Part shown: positions 20,287 to 29,400 of the stretch, piece after piece | Layout: each line of letters begins with the position of its first letter | How positions within the stretch are numbered: position 1 is the stretch's first letter | Notes under the pieces: model-generated | What the model was told of the DNA's origin: nothing | The model's input: the letters and a program-made list of their open reading frames with translations, nothing else | The model's database searches: none | Translations under genes and position numbers: made by a program | Source of the DNA: Flavilitoribacter nigricans DSM 23189 = NBRC 102662 | GTDB taxonomy: Bacteria; Bacteroidota; Bacteroidia; Chitinophagales; Saprospiraceae | Assembly: GCF_002646595.1 (NCBI RefSeq) | Contig: NZ_PDUD01000020.1 | Coordinates: 124,001-188,000, forward strand | Direction: 5' to 3' | Length of the DNA: 64,000 nucleotides

Positions 20287-20862
20287 CCAGCGTTTGAATT
20301 CCGTTGACTTTTCTTTGCTAATGATCACATCACTCTGCTCCGGTGCCGGATGTAGCTGCAGGATCAGTTTTCTGTTGAAGTAGGGACTGACGGCCTTCAA
20401 CGATTTATAATGGACAATGTAAGACCGGTTGACCCGAAAAAAGAGGACCGGATCCAGCATTTCAATCAACTCTTCCAGCGAATATTCCAGAAAATAACGG
20501 TGATTGTCCCAGGTTTTGCAGTAGCAAAGCTTCCCCTCGGCGTGGATCCAGGCGATCTCGCTGGTTTCCACAGATAACAATTTTTGTCCCTGCTTGACCA
20601 GGAACCGTTGCCGGTAAGCGGGGGGTTGGTAGGCAAATTCGCCGGGCTGGGGCATAGAATGCAGCCCGTGTTTGACTTTGCGGTCGATCCAGAGGACCGT
20701 CAGGAGCTGGTATCCGAAAAAGGAGAAGGCCAGCAGGTTAATGCCGATCTTTTGGGATGTTTGCAGATCGGTCCAGAGGAGGTCCAGCGCCAGGTTGCCG
20801 CAACTCGCCAGCAGGATGCCCAATCCGATCACCCACCACACGGATAGTTTTGAGATCTTCAT
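20275..20862 (-). CDS. Membrane-anchored LytTR DNA-binding regulator
   Basis: A 195-residue protein with two transmembrane helices (about residues 8-27 and 37-58), a short linker, and a LytTR DNA-binding domain from about 85 to the end. Recognisable LytTR features are ETSEIAWIHAEGKLCYC, LEELIEMLDPVLFFRVNRSYIVH and the terminal STEFKRWLG. There is no receiver domain, so the signal probably comes through the membrane part. LytTR proteins bind pairs of short direct repeats about two helical turns apart. It is convergent with the decarboxylase gene, with a 12-base overlap; its targets are not known. Confidence 0.88.
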   Translation of the reverse strand: MKISKLSVWWVIGLGILLASCGNLALDLLWTDLQTSQKIGINLLAFSFFGYQLLTVLWIDRKVKHGLHSMPQPGEFAYQPPAYRQRFLVKQGQKLLSVETSEIAWIHAEGKLCYCKTWDNHRYFLEYSLEELIEMLDPVLFFRVNRSYIVHYKSLKAVSPYFNRKLILQLHPAPEQSDVIISKEKSTEFKRWLGK

Positions 20863-21032
20863 ATTACCGGATCGGTTATTTTATCCCGGCTGACGGCAAA
20901 AAATACAGGTCCGGTTTTGGACACTTCACGCTCACCTTTTGCCGCTTCACTCCCTTATCACTTGTTATTTTCCCCCGATCGGGATCAAATTTACATCCGT
21001 AAATGAATTTATTAGTCAAAAGAATTTAGGTG

Positions 21033-21116
21033 ATGATCAAAAAATTATTTGTGAGCCTGATTTTGCTGGAAGCGGTGCTCATGGCACTTCTGCTGATGAT
21101 CACCAGCGCCAGATAA
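21033..21116 (+). CDS. Tiny single-span membrane protein, 27 residues
   Basis: A short frame coding MIKKLFVSLILLEAVLMALL followed by LMITSAR. It has a basic N-terminus and one hydrophobic helix with a glutamate in the middle. A second tiny membrane ORF starts 11 bases after its stop. Both lie on the plus strand in an otherwise gene-free stretch. I do not recognise it. A small subunit or regulator of a membrane complex is possible, but the frame is short enough to need proof of translation. Confidence 0.4.
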   Translation: MIKKLFVSLILLEAVLMALLLMITSAR

Positions 21117-21127
21117 AATAATTGGAA

Positions 21128-21253
21128 ATGAACAAGCCACTGCAAAACCGGATCGACCCCGGTTATTATACCATGCTGTTCCTCGTCATGCTCGGACTGC
21201 TGGTTATGCTGGGTACTTTTGTTCTGGGACCTTTGATGTCCGTGCTGAAATAG
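21128..21253 (+). CDS. Tiny single-span membrane protein, 41 residues
   Basis: The frame codes for a polar N-terminus (MNKPLQNRIDPGYYT) and one long hydrophobic helix rich in Met, Leu and Gly (about residues 16-38). It starts 11 bases after the preceding 27-residue frame, so the two may be co-translated. Two adjacent frames each coding one clean helix are unlikely by chance, but there is no family I can name. Confidence 0.45.
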   Translation: MNKPLQNRIDPGYYTMLFLVMLGLLVMLGTFVLGPLMSVLK

Positions 21254-21397
21254 AAAAGATTGGTCAGTGCGGGATCTCGCCCCGTTTGCACCCATTGCCG
21301 GGGAAAGGGACGTTGGAAAATAACTCAGACCTATGGTCCGGGTCGGATGCTCCTGGCATCCCAAGGGCGTATTGGGATGAGTGACTATCTCCAGTGT

Positions 21398-22894
21398 TTA
21401 TTTTTTGATGATCCTGACGGCCAGTTCCCCGTCCGGGAGTTCGAGGGGTATCCGGAGCGATCCGCCTACCGCCTCAATTTCCCGGGTGGGGCCATAACTG
21501 CCGCTGATCGGATCGACAGTTTCTATTTGAAATGTCCCGTTGCCGGTCCGAAGTACCAGTTCGCTCCGGTCCGTACCGATGGCCCGCAAAAATACGGCAT
21601 ATTGCTCCCTGCCGTCGGATAGCAGATAAGGGATCAGACCGGCGGAACGCTTCACACTGGTATGATCGGGAGACAAGCGCTCCAGCGGCAGGCTGTGCAA
21701 AAAGGTACTCAGGATATTCAGCTGGGACCGTAGGGTTTTGCTTCCGCCGCCGGGAGCCTCGTTGTTCCCCGAACCGTCTTCCTTTCCCACGTAAAACGAA
21801 TAATCGAGGTGGTTGAACAGGCCGCCACCACTCAGCATAAACTGCCAGGCCTGTCTCCGGTACACCTGATCGTCCGGCCCCGCAAAACCAGATTCGTCAA
21901 AACCGATGACTTTATCGTAATGGTAATTCCAGCTGACCGCTTCCGGCCAGGCGTAGTGAAAATTGATAATGGAGATTTTTTCACTTACCGCGGGGATGGG
22001 AGCCCGGTAATTGGTGTAGTTCTGGGCGATGAGGTGTCGCTTGGGTAGATCATTTTCGGTCTCGGTAATGATCTCCGCCATTTTCTCCTGCCAGTCCAGG
22101 GAAGCGGCCGTGGCAAAGTCCGCCTTATAGGTCCAATCGTTTTTTTTCAGTTCTTCCTTATTGACGATGTTGTAAACTGCTTCCGGATGGTCCGCCCAGG
22201 GTTCATTCTGGATCTCGAAAAAGAAATTGTCATACTCGTTCAGTTCCTGCACCATTTTCCGGACGTAATTAGTTTGGTAATTCAAAAGCTCGCCATTGTC
22301 CAGCGTCTGGGCCCGACGGCGGTCAATCGGCTGGGCCATATTGATATTATTGTCCGGATTCTGGGGCGAAATATCCCAGTGCTCGTCGCGGTAAATGGAA
22401 GAAAAGAGGGTTACTTCAACGATGATGTCCAGCGACTGGGCCAGGGCCATGAGATCTTTTAGCCGTTCAAAATAGGCCGGATTCCAGGCATTGAGGTCGT
22501 AGCGGGTACGGCCCTGCGCGCCATTCTCCACCGATTGCCAGGGGGTAATTACCCGATCGGGCTGTGGAGCCAGCGTATTATACCGGATACTGAAACTTTC
22601 GCCGGGGATCTCGAAATAAGTACCTGTAAAAATGCGGGTATAGTTCATGCCATCTCCCGCCAGCGATTCCAGGTATTTTCGATAATCGAAATCCAGATTT
22701 AACAGGGCACCGTAATGTTCCGCTGCCGTGATGAGCGCCAGGGGTTGCCCCCGATAAAGGAAATAGTGGGAATTATTGGGATGTAGGCGTAGTGGGCCCG
22801 TTTCGGGAAATTCCGTACTGCCGGTAAGCTCGTGGGACGATTGGCAGGCGGCCAGGCAAAGGCATAACAGGAGAATAGCCGGGTTCCATTTCAT
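21398..22894 (-). CDS. Clan GH-A-like glycoside hydrolase lipoprotein
   Basis: A 498-residue lipoprotein; the lipobox Cys is at residue 17 (LCLAAC). The body reads as a cellulase-type TIM barrel: NYTRIF near 84-89, the acid/base motif FEIQNEPW with Glu231, and a second acidic motif GFDESGF with Glu334 as likely nucleophile. The last 90 residues form a beta-rich accessory domain. Such enzymes cleave plant or algal polysaccharides. It is divergent from the heparinase-like gene, 105 bases away, suggesting a joint glycan-degrading locus. The exact GH family cannot be fixed by eye. Confidence 0.78.
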   Translation of the reverse strand: MKWNPAILLLCLCLAACQSSHELTGSTEFPETGPLRLHPNNSHYFLYRGQPLALITAAEHYGALLNLDFDYRKYLESLAGDGMNYTRIFTGTYFEIPGESFSIRYNTLAPQPDRVITPWQSVENGAQGRTRYDLNAWNPAYFERLKDLMALAQSLDIIVEVTLFSSIYRDEHWDISPQNPDNNINMAQPIDRRRAQTLDNGELLNYQTNYVRKMVQELNEYDNFFFEIQNEPWADHPEAVYNIVNKEELKKNDWTYKADFATAASLDWQEKMAEIITETENDLPKRHLIAQNYTNYRAPIPAVSEKISIINFHYAWPEAVSWNYHYDKVIGFDESGFAGPDDQVYRRQAWQFMLSGGGLFNHLDYSFYVGKEDGSGNNEAPGGGSKTLRSQLNILSTFLHSLPLERLSPDHTSVKRSAGLIPYLLSDGREQYAVFLRAIGTDRSELVLRTGNGTFQIETVDPISGSYGPTREIEAVGGSLRIPLELPDGELAVRIIKK

Positions 22895-22999
22895 GATCCG
22901 TAAAAGTTGGTCTTCTCCTCAAGGTAGGAAATTACGGATTACTGTAAGGTCAAATTCATCTATTTATGGTCTTCCTTCCACACCCATCTACTCGCCGGT

Positions 23000-25045
23000 A
23001 TGAGATATTTTTCGTGTCTGTTATTCTTTGGTTTGGTCTTTGGTGCCTGTCAGCGTACGATCCGGGACCGCTCGCCTGCTTATCCGTCTATTTTTTTGGT
23101 TGGAGAGAAAACGGCCGGTTTTACGTCGGTGGAAGACCTGCGCCTGCCACCGCAGGAAGGGCACCAGACGGTGCTCTGGCGCGACCTTAAAGATCAGGCC
23201 CGGGAAGATCTCAAGCTGCCTTTTCTCGATCCGACGATCGACTTCCCGGGACGCAGCCCGGTCCACCTCAGGCATAAGAATGTCAGCTACGATATGGCGA
23301 AAGGCGTGTGCGAGCGACTTTTCCGCCTGTCGCTGATGTTCCTGATCACGGAAGAGGCGCAATATAAAGACCTGGTGATGGACCAGATCGAAGCCCTGTA
23401 CGATCCGGAGCGTTGGCCGATGTGGTGCGACCAGTCCCACATGCGCCACGGCGAGCCCTATGTGGACATCCGCACTTTCCGGATATCCATGTGGGTGGCA
23501 TTGGCCTACAACTGGTTGCACGATTACTGGACCGAGGAAGAACGACAATACATCGTCGACGGTCTCGACCGCAGGGCGATCCAGCCCTTTTGGGAAAAAC
23601 TGGCACAGCAACCATTCTGGTACCAGCATCGACACAACTGGTTTACCAATATTTTCGGAGGCATGGCCATCACCGCCATGGCCCTCGGCGATGCGCACCC
23701 GGAAACCGGGAAGCTACTGGACACCATAGTGCCGGAAATGATCGCTTTCAATGACTTTTTCGGAGCGCAGGGCGAATTCAACGAACCTCCGGGCTACGCC
23801 GGCGCGGTGCGATTTTCCACCGAATTTGCGGAAGCCTACCGCTATTACACCAAAAACGAACGGAATTTACTGAACGAAAAGCCTTTCCCGGAAGTCTGTT
23901 ACTGGGTGCTTAACCACACTTTGCCGCCGGGCCGTCTGACGGCTTTTGGTGATTCGCAGATCGAGCGGGGATTCAGCAGTATGGCGACCATGGCCGCCGC
24001 CGCCAATGCCAACCGGGATGGTATTCTGCAGTGGTACTACCTGCAAAACTTCACGGAATTGCAATCCCCTTTTGAAATACTGTGGTTTAATCCCACGCTG
24101 AAACCCACAGCTCCCGACGGAAAGTTGCCGCTTGCGGTGGCCTATCCGGCCTACGGTGCCGATCTGATCAGCCGGACCAGCTGGGATCCGCGTTCGGCGG
24201 CCTCGGTGGTGTACGGAAAGGCCGGCCGTGAGACCAACCACGACGATAATGATGTCGGCCAGCTCTGCATCGACGGTTTTGGTGAGCGGCTGATCGTTGA
24301 TGTGGGCAAACCGGAGCCGATCTACCCGCTGGATTATTTCGCCAAGACGCAGTATAACTACTACACCCGGTCTTCCCTCGGTCACAATGTACTGCGGATC
24401 GGAAACGAGGAAATGCGAGCCGAACCCAACGAAACGGCCCGGGGAGAGATCCTCGATTTCTGGGCCGATGATTCGGTCGGCAGCTATTGGCAACTCGACC
24501 TGAGCCCGGTGTACGAAAACGCGGAGCGGGTCAGCCGGACGGTAGCCCACCTGCATCCGGGACTGGTAGTGGTGCACGATTATGCTTTGCTAGCGGCAGC
24601 GGATAGCCTGGATCTGCGTTGGCACACGATCCATCCTCCCGAAATGTCGGGAGCAGACGGGTTCCGTACCCGATCCGGCAAAGCAGCTCTAAGTGCGAAG
24701 GTCATAGAACTGGCGGGAAAGCCACTGACCTTTTCCACCGACCATCACGAATTTAAACCGCCCTATCATCTGACCCGGCAGGATGATCCGCTGGAGCAGC
24801 ATTATGACCCCTACGTTCGGATCGAGACCGTGGGTAGGGAAGTGGCGCTATTTTCGATCTTTGTCGTCTCACCTGCGGATGATCCGGACCCGGTCTGGCG
24901 GGAGATCAGCGATGGTTGGGCGGTGCAAAGTGGTGATACAGACTACGAGATCCGGGTGGAGACGGAAGCCATCCTGTTGTCGAAAAACGGGAAGCAACAA
25001 ATGCGCATTCCGCTTCTTCCGGGAGCAAAAAATAACTCCAGATGA
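23000..25045 (+). CDS. Heparinase II/III family polysaccharide lyase lipoprotein
   Basis: A 681-residue lipoprotein with lipobox Cys17 (GLVFGAC). The N-terminal half is an alpha-toroid as in heparinase II/III and alginate lyases: FRISMWVALAYNWLHDYWTEEER and WYQHRHNWFTNIFGGMAITAMA carry the conserved Asn, His and Tyr region. The C-terminal half is the heparinase II/III-like beta-sandwich, with GRETNHDDNDVGQLCIDGFGERLIVD supplying a conserved His. These lyases cut uronic-acid glycans by beta-elimination. Its stop overlaps the next start (ATGA), so the FG-GAP protein is translationally coupled. Confidence 0.88.
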   Translation: MRYFSCLLFFGLVFGACQRTIRDRSPAYPSIFLVGEKTAGFTSVEDLRLPPQEGHQTVLWRDLKDQAREDLKLPFLDPTIDFPGRSPVHLRHKNVSYDMAKGVCERLFRLSLMFLITEEAQYKDLVMDQIEALYDPERWPMWCDQSHMRHGEPYVDIRTFRISMWVALAYNWLHDYWTEEERQYIVDGLDRRAIQPFWEKLAQQPFWYQHRHNWFTNIFGGMAITAMALGDAHPETGKLLDTIVPEMIAFNDFFGAQGEFNEPPGYAGAVRFSTEFAEAYRYYTKNERNLLNEKPFPEVCYWVLNHTLPPGRLTAFGDSQIERGFSSMATMAAAANANRDGILQWYYLQNFTELQSPFEILWFNPTLKPTAPDGKLPLAVAYPAYGADLISRTSWDPRSAASVVYGKAGRETNHDDNDVGQLCIDGFGERLIVDVGKPEPIYPLDYFAKTQYNYYTRSSLGHNVLRIGNEEMRAEPNETARGEILDFWADDSVGSYWQLDLSPVYENAERVSRTVAHLHPGLVVVHDYALLAAADSLDLRWHTIHPPEMSGADGFRTRSGKAALSAKVIELAGKPLTFSTDHHEFKPPYHLTRQDDPLEQHYDPYVRIETVGREVALFSIFVVSPADDPDPVWREISDGWAVQSGDTDYEIRVETEAILLSKNGKQQMRIPLLPGAKNNSR

Positions 25046-26247
25046 TGAAAAAGATAATGAACAGTCGTCACGCGCTGTGGATGATGCCCGTGTTTTTTGG
25101 AAGCCTGTTGATAAGCGATGAACCGCTCCGGTTTGCGGAGCCGGTAGATATTTCCGGAGGCAGCGTAGCGGGTATCAGCGCGCTGGATGTGGCGGATTTT
25201 AATCAGGATGGCCTGCTGGACGTGGCCGTACTGGAAGGCGGAGCGCACGCCGGTGGCCGGTTTACCCTGGCCTGGTTTGAGCAAAAAGAAAATAAGACCT
25301 GGCAACGGCACGAATTCGGCATCTCGGAACCCTTTGATGATTTCATTGGCTCCGCCCGTTGTGCGGATATGGACAATGACGGTGATCCGGACCTGATCCT
25401 GACCAACGACGGCCATACCACAGGACCGCAACGGGTGTATTACTACGAAAATCCGGGCAAAGATAAGGTAAATGCAGCCTGGCCAAATTACCGGATCGCC
25501 ACTTTTGAGGGCTGGCACGCCAACGATATGCGGATCGCCGATATGGATGCGGACGGCCTACCGGATATCATCATCCGGCACAAAGGTCCGGACGTAGTAC
25601 GTATTCTTTTCCAGAACAGTCGGGAGGACTGGACGGTGGTCAACGCCCATACCGGTCAGGAAGGGGAGGGGCTGGCCGTCGGTGATATTGATCGCGACGG
25701 CTTACCGGACATCACCATGACCGGGCATTGGTTCCAGACGCCTGCCAAACCGCGGCAGGGAGAGTATCGCCGGTGGGATATCGATCCCGTCTTTAAGACC
25801 ATCAATAAGGCCACTAAAGAAGAAGTTGGAGACCTCAACGGGGATGGTCGTCTGGATGTCCTCTTGTCTCCGGCCGAACATTTTCCGAAATACGGTGGAG
25901 CCGATCACGACCTGGCCTGGTATGAAGCGCCCGCTGATCCTACGGACAGCAGCGGCTGGATCAAACACATTATTCGCTCCGGTTACAACAAGGCCCACTG
26001 TGCTAAACTGGCCGATTTTGACGGAGATGGCGACCTGGATGTACTCACGGCGGTAGCCTGGGACGATAAGGAGATCCGGATCTATTTTAATGATGAAGGA
26101 GTGTTTGACCGGTCCCAGCTGATCATTGCCAGCAAAGGGATCTATTCGGGTGCCGTAGCCGATATGGATGGGGACGGGGATCTGGATATTGTCGGTGAGG
26201 ACTGCTATGCGCATGAGTCAAAACCCTGGTTGTACGAACAGCAATAA
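25042..26247 (+). CDS. FG-GAP/VCBS repeat secreted protein
   Basis: A 401-residue exported protein with an N-terminal hydrophobic segment and at least five repeats of the calcium-binding type DxDxDGxxD (DFNQDGLLDVAV, DMDNDGDPDLIL, DMDADGLPDIII, DIDRDGLPDITM, DLNGDGRLDVLL, DFDGDGDLDVLT). These build a seven-bladed propeller. It overlaps the upstream lyase gene by 4 bases. In such loci the propeller protein is usually a surface-exposed glycan-binding or scaffold partner; no catalytic motif is visible. A second ATG at 25045 could also serve as start. Confidence 0.87.
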   Translation: MMKKIMNSRHALWMMPVFFGSLLISDEPLRFAEPVDISGGSVAGISALDVADFNQDGLLDVAVLEGGAHAGGRFTLAWFEQKENKTWQRHEFGISEPFDDFIGSARCADMDNDGDPDLILTNDGHTTGPQRVYYYENPGKDKVNAAWPNYRIATFEGWHANDMRIADMDADGLPDIIIRHKGPDVVRILFQNSREDWTVVNAHTGQEGEGLAVGDIDRDGLPDITMTGHWFQTPAKPRQGEYRRWDIDPVFKTINKATKEEVGDLNGDGRLDVLLSPAEHFPKYGGADHDLAWYEAPADPTDSSGWIKHIIRSGYNKAHCAKLADFDGDGDLDVLTAVAWDDKEIRIYFNDEGVFDRSQLIIASKGIYSGAVADMDGDGDLDIVGEDCYAHESKPWLYEQQ

Positions 26248-26435
26248 TCAATGGCTTTTCTTATTTTGTAGCGATACTGTTTTAGATTTATTGACTGCTG
26301 GCGAGTCTAAAGTATTGAGTTTACTGACAAAGCTACTTTTAAAGTTTGGCATAAGAGTAGTACGAAAGATTCAAGATTTTAGTGCATAGTTCTGATGAAT
26401 AAGCCTAAACCAGTACTTTATCTAAAAACTTTCTG

Positions 26436-29400
26436 ATGACCCCCAGGTATAAAAATTTCCTCCCGGTTTTGTTGATTATTTTATGGTTATCCTGTGCTAA
26501 AGATGATCAAAAGAGTTCGCAATTCGATCCGGACATACTTCCGGAGACTCTGACCGATACCCTGTTCAGTAAAGCGGGTGACCCGATCCGGACCGGCGAG
26601 CCGATAAGGGTGAAATTTAAAAAAATACCACTGGATAGTGTAAAGTCCTCATCCAGCCAACTGCAGGCAATTCCGGAAATTTTTCCGGCTCTTTCAGAAA
26701 CTTCTCCGGCAATCCAACCCCGCGTAACTACCCTTCCCGAAGAATTACCCACTGCGGAGCCCGGTGTAGGCAAATTCGCAATGCCCACCCAGCATCCGGT
26801 CCGGGGAAAGATCCTGCCGGTTAAAATGATGCCTCCGCAGGAAATAGGTCCCTTTCGATTTAATGATGACGCTAATATAAATATCAAGTACCTCGATGTC
26901 GATCAGGGTATGAGCTCCTCCTACGTAAGTGCAATGTTGGAAGATAGCCGGTCCAACTTTTGGATCGGGACCAGTGGAGGAGGTGTGCTTCGCTTTGATG
27001 GAAATAATCTTACTGCTTTCAACTTTAAGGACTTTGGAATATTCACCGTTTATCCACGGTTGGAAGATTCCGATGGGAATATCTGGTTTGAAACATTTGC
27101 CCATGGTGTTATCTGCTACAACGGAGCGCGCTTTGTACAGTTTGGAAAAGAGGAGGGATTACTGGAGAATAGAAACAGATCGATCATTGAGGATGATCAG
27201 CGGAGGATCTGGATCGGAGCCAATAAGGGCGTCAATTGCCTGGAATTGAATGAAGACGGTATAACTGGAAAGGTAAGCTATTACACCCCGGATGAAGGAC
27301 TGTTGGTAGGTCGGATATTGGCACTAGAGGAAGATTCAAAAGGCCAGATCTGGTTTGCCGGGAGCGAAGGATTTTGCCGGTATGATGGACACCAATTTGT
27401 GGCCATTACCGAAGCGGAAGGACTTTCGGGACGTTGGGGATATAGTCTTATGGAAGATAGTAAAGGTAGTATCTGGCTGGGCACAGCAGCTGGAGTTAGC
27501 CGGCTGAGCGGTAATACCTTAACGCACTTCACCGAACAGGAAGGAATGGCCGGGCCAAATATTACGGATATTCATGAAGACGAGAGAGGCCGGATCTGGT
27601 TATCCTCTTCCGGGGGGGTAAGTATTTATGACGGCGAAAAGTTCCGGATTCACCGGGTGAAAAACGCGGATATTCCCATGGAGTTTACCGGCTTGATGGA
27701 AGATAGCTACGGCAATTTCTGGTTCGGTAGCCAGGGGCGGGGACTGATCAAACTGGATCTGAAGCACAACTTTGAAAATTTTCAGAAAATTGAGGAGGAT
27801 GGATTTGCCGTAGCACAAGCTATTGAACTGGATAGAAATGGTAATTACTGGTTCGGCACGCCGGGACGTGGCATTTACCGATTTGATGGAAAACAGTTTT
27901 ATAGGTTTTCCCAGGCTGAAGGTCTGGCCCATGATTTTATCTATAGTATCCTGGAAGATCGCGAAGGCCGGATCTGGATCGGCACCAGATCCGGACTAAG
28001 TCAGCTTATTCCCGATAAAAGAGGAATCGGAGGGGTGTTTTCAAATTTCCCTCCATTGTTTGGTGAAAGACCAGCGGTCATCTTTGATCTGTTGGAGGAC
28101 ACAAAGGGACGCGTCTGGATCGCTACCAGTAATGGCCTGGGGTACTTTACCGGTGAAACCTTTGTGGATTATTCCGCCGACATGACTATCCCCAGAATGG
28201 TCGTTTTTTCTATATTCGAAAGTTCGACGGGAGCTATTTGGTTGGGTACAACCAATGGAGCTGTAAAAATAGAAACGGTAAATAACGACATAAAATCAAC
28301 ATTTACATTTATCACAGAGAAAGAAGGATTTGGATTAAAAGGAGTTAATGATATAGTGGAAGACAAAAAGGGGAATCTTTGGTTTGCGGGGCCCGAAGGT
28401 GCTTCCTATTATGATGGTAAAAATTTCTTGAAAGTTCCGTTGAAAGATAGTTGGTGGAATCATTCCTATCGCACTATGGGGAAGTACAATTCCCTGCTTG
28501 TGGATAGCCTCAACCGCATCTGGATCAGTCGCGAAAAAGAGCTGAGCCTGATCGTACCAAAAGAAGCCGTACCGAAGCAGATCAGTGTTGAGGATTCAAT
28601 GACCTTCAATGACCTGTACCAAATATTCAACTTCGGTAAGGATGATGGTATTTTCACTTTTGAAATGTACGCCAGAAGTGTACTGTTGGATGATAAGAAC
28701 CGTATCTGGTGGGGAGGAGGACCGTATTGCGTCCGTCTGGATCTGAATGAGTTTCAGCTGCCGCAAGAGCCTCCAAGGATGAACCTGAACCATATTGAGA
28801 TCCGGCAGCAATTTGTCGATTTTCGATCCCTGAGCGATTCGCTTTACCGGGATACTATCGCCAACCACCAGGCGATAATGGCGAGTTTTGACTCAGTGGT
28901 TCCCTTTCGTAATTATCCCGAAACGCTGGACCTTCCCTATGACCTGAATCACCTGACCTTTCATTTTTCGGCGACAGACTGGGCCGATCCGACGGCGATC
29001 CGTTATAGATTCAGGATCGAGGGCCTGGAGGAAGGCTGGAGTCAACCGCAGGCCAGTCCCCGCGCTGATTACCGGAACCTGCCTCCCGGGGAGCATCAAC
29101 TGCTGGTACAGGCGATCGGGAAAGCCCAGAAATGGTCCGCACCATTCGTTTATTCGTTTCGAATTCGACCACCCTGGTGGCAAACCAGATGGGCTTACCT
29201 TTTGTGGATATTGTTGGCCGGGACCTTGGTCATGACGATTTACCGCTATCAGTTAAAGCGGAAACTGGCGCTGGCCGAGAATGAACGCCTACTGGAATTG
29301 GACCAGGTGAAGTCCAGACTTTTTACCAATATTACCCACGAATTCAGGACACCGCTCACGATCATTCTGGGAATGGCCGATCAGATCCGAAGTCGCCCGG

